Of a stretch of 64,000 nucleotides of DNA, positions 50,745-64,000 are shown piece by piece. The translations under genes and the position numbers were made by a program. The notes beneath the pieces are model-generated. The model was not told where the DNA came from. It worked only from the letters and a program-made list of their open reading frames with translations, and did not search any database. The stretch comes from Frigoribacterium faeni (GTDB lineage: Bacteria > Actinomycetota > Actinomycetes > Actinomycetales > Microbacteriaceae). The first letter of the stretch is position 1. Each line of letters starts with the position of its first letter. The stretch covers positions 364,029 through 428,028 of the forward strand of contig NZ_JAAOYW010000003.1 of assembly GCF_011761235.1 (NCBI RefSeq). The letters run 5' to 3'.

Positions 50745-53236
50745 TGCGGGTTCCGCTGAGTTGGCTCGGCGAGCACGTCGACCTGCCGGACGACGTCTCG
50801 CTCGAGCACGTCCACGCCGCCCTCGTCTCGGTCGGCTTCGAAGAAGAAGACGTCCACGTCGGCGACGTGACCGGCCCCCTCGTGGTGGGCCAGGTGCTCG
50901 AGCTCCAGCCCGAGCCGCAGAAGAACGGCAAGACGATCAACTGGTGCCAGGTCGCCGTCGGGCCTGACGACGTCCGCGGCATCGTCTGCGGCGCGCACAA
51001 CTTCGTGGTCGGCGACAAGGTCGTCGTGTCCCTGCCCGGTGCCGTGCTGCCCGGCCCGTTCCCGATCGCCGCCCGCAAGACCTACGGCCACGTGTCCGAC
51101 GGCATGATCGCCTCGACGCGCGAGCTCGGCCTCGGCGACGAGCACGACGGCATCCTCCTCCTCAGCTCGCTCGGCCTCGACCCCGAGGTGGGCACCGACG
51201 CGATCGCGCTGCTCGGGCTCGACGAGGCCGCCGTCGAGATCAACGTCACGCCCGACCGCGGCTACGCCCTGAGCATGCGCGGCGTCGCCCGCGAGTACTC
51301 CCACGCGACGGGCGCCTCGTTCGTCGACCCCGTCGAGCGCGTCCGGCCCGACGCGGCCGACGGCTTCGCGGTCCGCGTCGTCGACGACGCCCCGGTCCGC
51401 GGGCGTCGGGCCGTCTCGACCTTCGTCACCCGGGTGGTGCGCGGCATCGACGCGTCCCGGCCCACGCCGACGTGGATGTCGTCCCGCCTGCGCCTCGCGG
51501 GGGTGCGCTCGGTGTCGCTGCCGGTCGACGTCACCAACTACGTGATGCTCGAGCTCGGCCAGCCGATCCACGGGTACGACCTCGGCACGCTCCGGGGCGG
51601 CCTCACGGTCCGTCGTGCGGCCACGGGCGAGCAGCTCGAGACCCTCGACGGGCAGGTCCGCACCCTCCACGCCGAAGACCTGGTCATCGCCGACGAGCAG
51701 GGCCCCGTGGGCATCGCCGGCGTGATGGGCGGCGCCCGCACCGAGATGGGCGCCGGCACCACCGACGTCCTCGTCGAGGCGGCGACGTTCGACCCCGTCT
51801 CCGTCGCCCGCAGCGCCCGTCGTCACAAGCTGCCGAGCGAGGCGTCGCGCCGATTCGAGCGGGGCGTCGACCCGGCCGTGTCCGTCCCGGCGGCCCAACG
51901 CGTCGTCGACCTGCTGGTCGAGCTCGCGGGCGGCGTGGCCGACGGCCTCGGGTCCGTCCTCGACGAGTCCGTGCCGCCCCTCGCCATCGCCCTGCCCCGC
52001 GACCGCGCCGCGCGCCTGATGGGCGTCGACTACTCCGACGACGAGGTCGAGGCCGCCCTGCGTGCCGTCGGCGCCGACGTGGCGCCGTCGGGAGACGGCT
52101 GGCAGGTCACGCCGCCCACCTGGCGCAGCGACCTCCGCACCTCGGCCGACCTCGTCGAAGAGGTCGCGCGGATCACGGGCTACGACCGCATCCCCTCCGT
52201 CCTGCCCGTCGCGCCTCCCGGCCGGGGCCTCACCCGCGAGCAGAAGCTGCGTCGCCGGGTGGCGTCGTCGTTGGCGGCCGCGGGGTCGGTCGAGGTACAG
52301 GCGTACCCGTTCGTGCGCCCCGACCAGAACCGGGCCTTCGGCTCGCGTGACGGCGGGGCCGTCCCCGCCGTCGTCCTCGCGAACCCCCTCGACACGGCGG
52401 CGGCGCAGCTGCGCCGCTCGTTGCTGCCCGGACTCCTCGACGTGCTGCGCCGCAACACCGCGCGCGGACTCGTCGACGTGTCGGTGTTCGAGACCGGCAC
52501 CGTGTTCCTCCCGCTCGAGGCCACGGCCTACGGCACCGCCGACGTTCCCGCGGGCGCCGAGCGTCCGAGCGACACGGTCCTGGCCGAGCTGGGCGCGAGC
52601 CTGCCGTCGCAGCCGAGGCACCTCGCCGTCGCCGTCCTCGGCGACGCCGTCGACCGGCAGCCTGGTCAGGCCGCGATCGCCGCGGGCCTCGCCGACGTGC
52701 TCGACGCCCTCAGGGTCGCCGTGCGGGCCGCCGGCGCCCAGGCGGTCTTCCGCACCGGTCGCCACGCGTCGCTGCACCCGGGGCGCACGGCCGACGTCCT
52801 GGTCGCCGGCGAGGTCGTCGGCGTCGCGGGCGAGCTCCTCCCGACCGTGTCCGCCGACCTCGACCTGCCGCGCGTCGTCGCGGTGGCCGAGATCGACCTC
52901 GACCGCGTCCTGGCCCTGGCCGACGTCCCGGTGCAGCCCGCTCCCGTCTCGTCCTACCCCGCGGCCACACAGGACCTGTCGCTCGTGGTCGCCCTCGACG
53001 TCCCCGCGGGCGAGGTCCTCGACACCGTCCGGGAGGGCGCGGGAGACCTGCTCGAGTCCGTCCGGCTGGTCGACGACTACCGCGGGGCCGGTCTGCCCGA
53101 CGCGACCAAGTCTCTGACCTTCGCGCTGCGCTTCCGCGCGGCCGACCGCACGCTGACGGCCGCCGAGGCGACCGAGGCGAAGCAGGGGGCCGTCCGCCTC
53201 GCCGGAGAGCGATCAGGGGCGACGCTCCGCGAGTGA
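50744..53236 (+). CDS. pheT: phenylalanyl-tRNA synthetase beta subunit
   Basis: An 830-residue subunit. Domains in order are an EMAP-type tRNA-binding domain (about 40-155), B3/4 editing domain (about 215-370), B5 (about 400-475), a catalytic-like core and the C-terminal anticodon-binding FDX-ACB domain (about 735-830, SSYPAATQDLSLVVALD). Full length is as expected. ATG overlaps pheS's stop by one base. Confidence 0.97.
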   Translation: MRVPLSWLGEHVDLPDDVSLEHVHAALVSVGFEEEDVHVGDVTGPLVVGQVLELQPEPQKNGKTINWCQVAVGPDDVRGIVCGAHNFVVGDKVVVSLPGAVLPGPFPIAARKTYGHVSDGMIASTRELGLGDEHDGILLLSSLGLDPEVGTDAIALLGLDEAAVEINVTPDRGYALSMRGVAREYSHATGASFVDPVERVRPDAADGFAVRVVDDAPVRGRRAVSTFVTRVVRGIDASRPTPTWMSSRLRLAGVRSVSLPVDVTNYVMLELGQPIHGYDLGTLRGGLTVRRAATGEQLETLDGQVRTLHAEDLVIADEQGPVGIAGVMGGARTEMGAGTTDVLVEAATFDPVSVARSARRHKLPSEASRRFERGVDPAVSVPAAQRVVDLLVELAGGVADGLGSVLDESVPPLAIALPRDRAARLMGVDYSDDEVEAALRAVGADVAPSGDGWQVTPPTWRSDLRTSADLVEEVARITGYDRIPSVLPVAPPGRGLTREQKLRRRVASSLAAAGSVEVQAYPFVRPDQNRAFGSRDGGAVPAVVLANPLDTAAAQLRRSLLPGLLDVLRRNTARGLVDVSVFETGTVFLPLEATAYGTADVPAGAERPSDTVLAELGASLPSQPRHLAVAVLGDAVDRQPGQAAIAAGLADVLDALRVAVRAAGAQAVFRTGRHASLHPGRTADVLVAGEVVGVAGELLPTVSADLDLPRVVAVAEIDLDRVLALADVPVQPAPVSSYPAATQDLSLVVALDVPAGEVLDTVREGAGDLLESVRLVDDYRGAGLPDATKSLTFALRFRAADRTLTAAEATEAKQGAVRLAGERSGATLRE

Positions 53237-53293
53237 CCTCGCGAGGCGCCGCCGCCCTCGATCCTCGACCGACTCGACCATCAGGATGGACAC

Positions 53294-54343
53294 ATGCCTC
53301 ACTCCGTAGCGGTAGCAGGCGCCAGCGGGTACGCCGGCGGCGAGCTCCTGCGGCTCCTCGCCGCGCACCCCGACTTCGACGTGGTGACCGTCACGGCGTT
53401 CCAGAACGCCGGACAGCCCCTCGCCGCGGTCCAGCCGCACCTCCGCTCGCTCAGCCACCTCACGCTCCGTGAGACGACGCCGGAGACGCTCTCGGGCCAC
53501 GACGTCGTCTTCCTCGCCCTGCCGCACGGCAAGTCCGGGGCGATCGCCGCACAGCTGCCCGACGACGTGCTCGTCGTCGACTGCGGCGCCGACCACCGGC
53601 TCACCGACGAGGCGGCCTGGGCGCGCTTCTACGGCACCGAGTACCACGGCGCCTGGGCCTACGGCCTGCCCGAGCTCCTGCTCGGCGCCTCGGGCGGTCG
53701 CCAGCGGGACGCCCTCCGCGGTGCCCGCCGAGTGGCCGTCCCCGGGTGCAATGTCACGGCCGTCACGCTGGGCCTCGCGCCCGGTGTCCGGGCGGGCCTC
53801 GTCGAGGCCACCGACATCGTGTCGGTCCTCGCCGTCGGGCCCTCGGGGGCAGGCAAGGCGCTCGCGCCGCACCTCCTCGCGAGCGAGCTGATGGGCTCCG
53901 CGTCGGCCTACGGCGTCGGCGGGACGCACCGGCACGTGCCCGAGATCCAGCAGAACCTCGTGCTGGCCGGCGCCGGCGACGTCCGCATCTCGTTCACGCC
54001 GGTCCTCGTGCCGATGTCGCGGGGCATCCTGGCCACGACGACCGCGACCCTCGCGCCGGGCGTGGGCGCGCACGACGTGCGCACCGCGTGGGAGCAGGCC
54101 TACGCCGACGAGCCCTTCGTCCACGTCCTGCCCGAGGGCGTCTTCCCCCGCACGGCCGACACGGTCGGCGCCAACACGGCGCTGATCGGCCTCGCCGTCG
54201 ACGAGGACGCCGAGCGCGTCGTCGTCGTCAGCGCCATCGACAACCTCGTCAAGGGCACGGCCGGCGCCGCCGTCCAGTCCGCCAACATCGCCCTCGGCCT
54301 CCCCGAGACCACGGGCCTCACCACGGACGGAGTGGCACCGTGA
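53294..54343 (+). CDS. argC: N-acetyl-gamma-glutamyl-phosphate reductase
   Basis: A 349-residue NADPH enzyme, third step of arginine synthesis. The nucleotide motif [15 protein letters not shown] lies at residues 8-22 and the catalytic Cys152 is in [11 protein letters not shown]. It heads argCJBDF, whose genes overlap or touch. The spacer of 57 nt after pheT holds no convincing operator for an arginine repressor. Confidence 0.97.
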   Translation: MPHSVAVAGASGYAGGELLRLLAAHPDFDVVTVTAFQNAGQPLAAVQPHLRSLSHLTLRETTPETLSGHDVVFLALPHGKSGAIAAQLPDDVLVVDCGADHRLTDEAAWARFYGTEYHGAWAYGLPELLLGASGGRQRDALRGARRVAVPGCNVTAVTLGLAPGVRAGLVEATDIVSVLAVGPSGAGKALAPHLLASELMGSASAYGVGGTHRHVPEIQQNLVLAGAGDVRISFTPVLVPMSRGILATTTATLAPGVGAHDVRTAWEQAYADEPFVHVLPEGVFPRTADTVGANTALIGLAVDEDAERVVVVSAIDNLVKGTAGAAVQSANIALGLPETTGLTTDGVAP

Positions 54344-55496
54344 GCGTCACCGCAGCACAGGGCTTCACCGCCGCAGGCGTCGTCGCCGGCCTCAAGAGCA
54401 CGGGCAGGCGCGACGTCGCCCTCGTGGTCAACACCGGCCGCAGCAAGGCGGCGGCCGCCGTCTTCACGAGCAACCGCGCCAAGGCGCACCCCGTCCTCTG
54501 GTCCCAGCAGGTGCTCGGGGACGGCATAGCGGAGGCGGTCGTCCTGAACTCAGGAGGCGCCAACTGCTTCACCGGCCCCTTCGGCTTCCAGACGACGCAC
54601 GCCACCGCCGAGGCGGTCGCCGAGTCCCTGGGCGTCTCGGCCGGCGACGTCGTGGTCTGCTCGACGGGCCTCATCGGCGTCGGCGACCAGGTGTTCCGCG
54701 ACAAGGTCCTGGCGGGGGCCCGTGAGGCCGCGGCCGGTCTCGGCGTCGACGGGGGCGCCGACGCCGCCGAGGCCATCATGACGACCGACAGCGTGCCGAA
54801 GCAGGCCGTCGTCGCCGGCGACGGCTGGGTGGTCGGCGGCATGGCCAAGGGGGCGGGCATGCTCGCACCGGGCCTCGCCACGATGCTCGTCGTCCTCACC
54901 ACGGACGCCGACCTGCCTGCCGACGTGCTCGACGCGGCCCTGCGCGGGGCGACCCGCGTCACCTTCGACCGGCTCGACTCCGACGGCTGCATGTCCACCA
55001 ACGACACGGTCGTCCTCCTGTCGAGCGCCGAGTCCGGCGTCACGCCCGCCGCCGACGACTTCGCGGCGGCGGTGACCGAGCTCTGCGCCGACCTCGCCCG
55101 TCAGCTGCAGGCCGACGCCGAGGGCGCCTCCCACGACATCCGCATCGAGGTCGTCGGCGCGGTCGACGAGGACGACGCCGTCGAGGTCGGCCGGTCCATC
55201 GCGCGGAACGCCCTGTTCAAGGCCGCCGTGTTCGGCAACGACCCCAACTGGGGTCGGGTCCTCGCGGCCATCGGCACCACGGGCGCCGCGTTCGACCCGT
55301 ACGACGTCGACGTGTCGATGAACGGCGTCCGGGTCTGTCACGCCGGCGCGCCCGACGTTCCGAGCGAGTCCGTCGACCTCACGCCCCGGGCCGTCCACGT
55401 GCTCGTCGACCTGCGGGCGGGCGGGGCCGAGGCCACGATCCTGACGAACGACCTCACGCACGACTACGTGCACGAGAACAGCGCGTACTCCAGCTG

Positions 55497-55497
<1 letters not shown>
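54340..55497 (+). CDS. argJ: glutamate N-acetyltransferase (ArgJ)
   Basis: A 385-residue Ntn-type enzyme that moves acetyl from ornithine to glutamate, recycling it. The self-cleavage site is between Ala180 and Thr181 in [14 protein letters not shown]; the new N-terminal Thr is the nucleophile. [11 protein letters not shown] and [13 protein letters not shown] are conserved. Whether it also uses acetyl-CoA cannot be read. GTG 54340 overlaps the argC stop in GTGA. Confidence 0.97.
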
Positions 55498-58626
<3,129 letters not shown>

Positions 58627-58638
58627 GCCCGCAGCACG

Positions 58639-58666
58639 GGCCGTCCGGCCACGGCGCCGGGCGGCC
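58639..58666 (+). terminator. argCJBDF terminator
   Basis: An 11-bp stem (58639-58649 with 58656-58666, one G-U pair) with a 6-nt loop lies 12 nt after the argF stop and 7 nt before the argG -10. Confidence 0.7.
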
Positions 58667-58672
58667 TGCCGA

Positions 58673-58678
58673 TAAGAT
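58673..58678 (+). promoter_or_regulatory. argG -10 element
   Basis: TAAGAT. Followed by a short leader with CAAGGAGAA ahead of ATG 58707, so this gene has a normal SD start. Confidence 0.5.
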
Positions 58679-58706
58679 CACCCCCACACCACACTCAAGG
58701 AGAACC

Positions 58707-61479
<2,773 letters not shown>

Positions 61480-61484
61480 CGACC

Positions 61485-62099
61485 GTGGGCTCCTCGACCC
61501 CGCGCGACGAACTGGCGGAGCTGCTCACGCGACCGGCGCTGGAGGTCGGCCCCCGCCTCCTCGGCTCGGTCTTCCGCGTCGGCGACGTCGCGGTGCGGCT
61601 GACCGAGGTCGAGGCCTACCACGGCCAGGGTCAGGACCCGGGCTCGCACGCGCACCGTGGTCGGACGCCCCGTACCGAGAGCATGTTCGCCGAGGGGGGC
61701 ACGCTCTACGTCTACCTGTCGTACGGGATCCACCGGTGCGTCAACATCGTGTGCGGCCCGGAGGGGTGGGCGTCGGGGCTGCTGCTCCGGGCGGGCGAGG
61801 TCGTGGAGGGCGTCGACGTCGCGAGGTCGCGTCGGCCGAGCGCCCGCAGCGACGCCGAGCTTGCCAAGGGCCCGGGGAGGCTCGGGTCGGCTCTCGGCAT
61901 CGGTCTCGACGACGACGGCAGCCGCCTGGGCGACGGCAGGTCCTCGCTCGAGCTGCCCGTCGCGCCGATCGGGCAGGTGCTGACGGGCCCGCGTGTCGGG
62001 GTGTCGGGCCGGGCAGGGACCGACGAGTTCCCCTGGCGCTTCACGCTCGCCGGCGAACCGTCGGTCTCGACCTGGCGGCCGGCGGTCCGGCGGGGCTGA
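61485..62099 (+). CDS. DNA-3-methyladenine glycosylase (AAG type)
   Basis: A 204-residue repair enzyme of the AAG/MPG family that removes alkylated purines. Catalytic Glu43 and base-stacking Tyr45 lie in TEVEAYHG, His55 in SHAHRGRTPR, and the intercalating-loop line TLYVYLSYGIHRCVNIV follows. The final VSGRAGTDEFPWRF fits the family. GTG 61485 follows the membrane ORF's stop by 5 nt. Confidence 0.93.
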   Translation: MGSSTPRDELAELLTRPALEVGPRLLGSVFRVGDVAVRLTEVEAYHGQGQDPGSHAHRGRTPRTESMFAEGGTLYVYLSYGIHRCVNIVCGPEGWASGLLLRAGEVVEGVDVARSRRPSARSDAELAKGPGRLGSALGIGLDDDGSRLGDGRSSLELPVAPIGQVLTGPRVGVSGRAGTDEFPWRFTLAGEPSVSTWRPAVRRG

Positions 62100-62117
62100 C
62101 CCGTGACCGACCGCTGG

Positions 62118-62123
62118 TAGTTT
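62118..62123 (+). promoter_or_regulatory. leaderless -10 of tyrS
   Basis: TAGTTT, 6 nt before GTG 62130. Confidence 0.55.
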
Positions 62124-62129
62124 TCTCGG

Positions 62130-63440
62130 GTGAGCAGCGAAACCACGGCCGACGTCCTGGCCGGCCAGGCCAACGACCCCACGTTCGACGACGTGTGGGA
62201 CGAACTGCAGTGGCGGGGCCTCGTCCACGTCTCGACCGACGCCGATGCACTGAAGGCCCTGCTCGCCGGTCCGCCCGTCACGTACTACTGCGGGTTCGAC
62301 CCGACGGCACCGAGCCTCCACCTGGGCAACCTCGTGCAGCTCCTGCTCATGCGCCGCCTCCAGCTGGCGGGCCACCGGCCCCTCGGGCTCGTCGGCGGGT
62401 CCACCGGGCTCATCGGCGACCCGCGTCCGACCGCGGAGCGCACCCTGAAGACGCCCGAGCAGACGGCGGAGTGGGTGACCCGCATCAGGGTGCACGTCGA
62501 GAAGTTCCTCGCGGCCGACGGCGACAACGGCCTGCGCGTGGTGAACAACCTCGACTGGACGGCCCCCCTGTCGGCCATCGAGTTCCTCCGCGACATCGGC
62601 AAGAACTTCCGGGTCGGCACGATGCTGAAGAAGGACGCCGTCAGCGCCCGGCTCAACTCGGACGCCGGCATCAGCTACACCGAGTTCAGCTACCAGATCC
62701 TGCAGGGCCTCGACTTCCGCGAGCTCTTCCGCCAGCACGACTGCGTGCTGCAGACGGGCGGCAGCGACCAGTGGGGCAACTTGACCAGCGGCACCGAGCT
62801 GATCCGACGCACCGAAGGGGTGTCGGTGCACGCGATCGGCACGCCCCTCATCACGAACAGCGACGGCACCAAGTTCGGCAAGAGCGAGGGCAACGCCGTC
62901 TGGCTCGATCCCGAGCTCACGAGCCCGTACGCCATGTACCAGTTCTGGCTGAACACCGACGACGCCGACGTCGTCTCGCGTCTCAAGGTATTCACGTTCC
63001 TCGACCGCGCGGCCGTCGAGTCGCTCGAGCGTGCGGTCGCCGACGAGCCGTTCCGGCGGGAGGCGCAGCGCACCCTCGCGTGGGAGGTCACCCGCCTGGT
63101 CCACGGGGAGGCGGCGGCGCAGGCCGCGATCGACGCGGCTGCGGCGCTCTTCGGCCAGGGGGACCTGGCGTCCCTGGACGAGCAGACCCTGAGGAGCGCG
63201 GTCTCCGAACTGCCCTCGGCCGAGGTCGACTCCGACACGACGGTCGCCCAGGCCCTCGTCGCCACCGGCCTCGTGTCCTCCCTGGGCGCGGCCCGGAGGA
63301 GCACGGCCGAGGGCGGGGTCTACGCGAACAACGCACGGGTCACCGACGCGGACGCACCCGTGGGGGAGTCGGCACTCGCCGGCGGGACGGTCGTGCTCCG
63401 ACGCGGCAAGAAGACCCTCGCGGGCGTGACCGTCCGCTGA
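62130..63440 (+). CDS. tyrS: tyrosyl-tRNA synthetase
   Basis: A 436-residue class I synthetase of the TyrRS-S type. HLGN (residues 64-67) stands for HIGH and KFGKS (248-252) for KMSKS. QTGGSDQWGN is the tyrosine pocket, and a C-terminal S4-like domain ends the protein. GTG 62130 follows TAGTTT by 6 nt. It ends with a strong terminator before the rRNA promoter region. Confidence 0.97.
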   Translation: MSSETTADVLAGQANDPTFDDVWDELQWRGLVHVSTDADALKALLAGPPVTYYCGFDPTAPSLHLGNLVQLLLMRRLQLAGHRPLGLVGGSTGLIGDPRPTAERTLKTPEQTAEWVTRIRVHVEKFLAADGDNGLRVVNNLDWTAPLSAIEFLRDIGKNFRVGTMLKKDAVSARLNSDAGISYTEFSYQILQGLDFRELFRQHDCVLQTGGSDQWGNLTSGTELIRRTEGVSVHAIGTPLITNSDGTKFGKSEGNAVWLDPELTSPYAMYQFWLNTDDADVVSRLKVFTFLDRAAVESLERAVADEPFRREAQRTLAWEVTRLVHGEAAAQAAIDAAAALFGQGDLASLDEQTLRSAVSELPSAEVDSDTTVAQALVATGLVSSLGAARRSTAEGGVYANNARVTDADAPVGESALAGGTVVLRRGKKTLAGVTVR

Positions 63441-63460
63441 CCGGACCGCCACCTCGCCTC

Positions 63461-63491
63461 AGGCCCGTTCCCCCGATGGGGGAGCGGGCCT
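63461..63491 (+). terminator. tyrS terminator
   Basis: A 14-bp stem (63461-63474 with 63478-63491, one G-U pair) with a 3-nt loop lies 20 nt after the stop codon. Confidence 0.85.
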
Positions 63492-63797
63492 TCGTGCATC
63501 CGAGACCGGGAGGGCCTCATTCGAGAGGGACGACCGCGGCTAAGGATGTGCCCTCCGAGGGCGCAGGAGGCCCCTGGGCCCACGATCAGGGCCCTGACCC
63601 TTGATTTTCCGGGCATCGCGTTTACGACACGCCCGGGATGCGACAGGGTTTGGACGATGTGGCCACAGTGCCTGTAATGTCTTCTCTTGTCACCACGGAG
63701 GTGCGGCGGAGCGAAGCTCCTCCGGCCCCCATGTGACACTGACCTCCAAGTCCTCGAGTTGCTGCTGGTTCTGCCAGCTGGCCTCGGACCAAGTGGG
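63492..63797. other. non-coding gap before rrn promoters
   Basis: About 300 bp with lower GC than the flanks. A possible TTGGAC/TAATGT promoter lies at 63650-63680 but with a 19-nt spacer. A 69-codon frame at 63601-63810 has no start signal or homology. No gene is supported. Confidence 0.4.
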
Positions 63798-63827
63798 TTG
63801 CGAACACTGATCCAGATGGTGTAGCGT
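63798..63827 (+). promoter_or_regulatory. rrn promoter candidate P1
   Basis: TTGCGA (63798-63803) and TAGCGT (63822-63827) with 18-nt spacing. It lies about 170 bp upstream of the window edge. Confidence 0.6.
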
Positions 63828-63879
63828 CATGGCTCGTCGTGAGAACGACACCGGCTCGCAGGAGTCGAAGAGCGATGGT

Positions 63880-63907
63880 CTTGCATCACGAAGATCGGTG
63901 CTAAAGT
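63880..63907 (+). promoter_or_regulatory. rrn promoter candidate P2
   Basis: CTTGCA (63880-63885) and TAAAGT (63902-63907) with 16-nt spacing, in the typical rRNA promoter region. Confidence 0.6.
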
Positions 63908-64000
63908 TTCACAGCCGCTCCGGACGATGATCTATTACAGGTCGGGTTCCTGATGCGTTTGGTCCTTGAGAACTCAACAGCGTGCACATTGTCAAATGCC
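63908..64000 (+). other. leader of an rRNA operon
   Basis: CCTTGAGAACTCAACAGCG (63964-63982) followed by CACATTGTCAAATGCC is the leader seen just before 16S rRNA genes in Microbacteriaceae-like actinobacteria. The 16S gene itself should begin beyond the window end. Confidence 0.75.

Noticed and set aside
63601..63810. 69-codon frame upstream of the rRNA region
   Set aside because: No promoter-start arrangement, no known motif, and it lies in a likely non-coding upstream region.

Overview
The window is a 64 kb stretch of high-GC chromosome from an actinobacterium, most likely a member of the Microbacteriaceae. The evidence is the core gene order (dapB, thyX, dapA, rnj, ftsK, pgsA, cinA, clgR-like, recA, recX, miaA, dapF, hflX, lexA), the very GC-rich codon use, the actinobacterial gluABCD and PriA-type histidine genes, and the rRNA leader at the right edge. 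Almost every gene is core. I see no prophage, insertion sequence, CRISPR array or tRNA gene.

Layout. 1-8.7 kb: partial MFS transporter, FKBP isomerase, aldo/keto reductase, HelD/HelR-type helicase, a protealysin-like M4 protease with an emfourin-like inhibitor and a His-rich exported protein, apt, an M50-like membrane protein, a VanZ-like protein and rpsO. 8.7-20.6 kb: secreted cell-wall protein, pnp, second aldo/keto reductase, TetR regulator, M16 protease, phosphatase, GNAT, dapB, a TPR-like membrane protein, SDR epimerase and thyX. 20.6-31.3 kb: dapA, rnj, a MacAB-like exporter, ftsK-pgsA-cinA, an XRE regulator and DUF3046. 31.3-39.1 kb: the DNA-damage block recA-recX, then miaA-dapF, a methyltransferase, hflX, lexA and a divergent LysM protein, with LexA-box candidates before recA and between lexA and the LysM gene. 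39.1-45.2 kb: hisC-hisB-hisH, priA, an SseB-like protein, DUF1844 and infC-rpmI-rplT. 45.2-53.2 kb: TrmH/SpoU methyltransferase, gluABCD and pheST. 53.3-64 kb: argCJBDF, argGH with a tiny membrane protein, a 3-methyladenine glycosylase, tyrS, then about 500 bp of promoter and leader leading into a 16S rRNA gene just outside the window.

How the genes work together. dapA, dapB and dapF give three steps of lysine/meso-diaminopimelate synthesis. The arg genes form a complete acetyl-cycle arginine pathway apart from the first regulator and transport functions; no argR is present here. lexA, recA and the LysM protein form a classical SOS module. infC-rpmI-rplT, rpsO, pheST, tyrS, pnp, rnj and the rRNA leader serve translation and RNA turnover.

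Most notable sequence-level observations are a recurring leaderless-promoter design (TAnnnT followed 6-8 nt later by ATG/GTG) at about 18 genes, an ATC start codon in infC with a leader stem that can mask its ribosome binding site, the protease/inhibitor pair with a separate promoter for the inhibitor, a 26-aa ORF where miaB would be expected, and a 26-bp tandem repeat that grows out of the tetR 3' end. I did not find a clearly new multi-gene system; the protease-inhibitor-HTHD trio is the nearest candidate. Gene identities come from motif recognition and order, without any database search.
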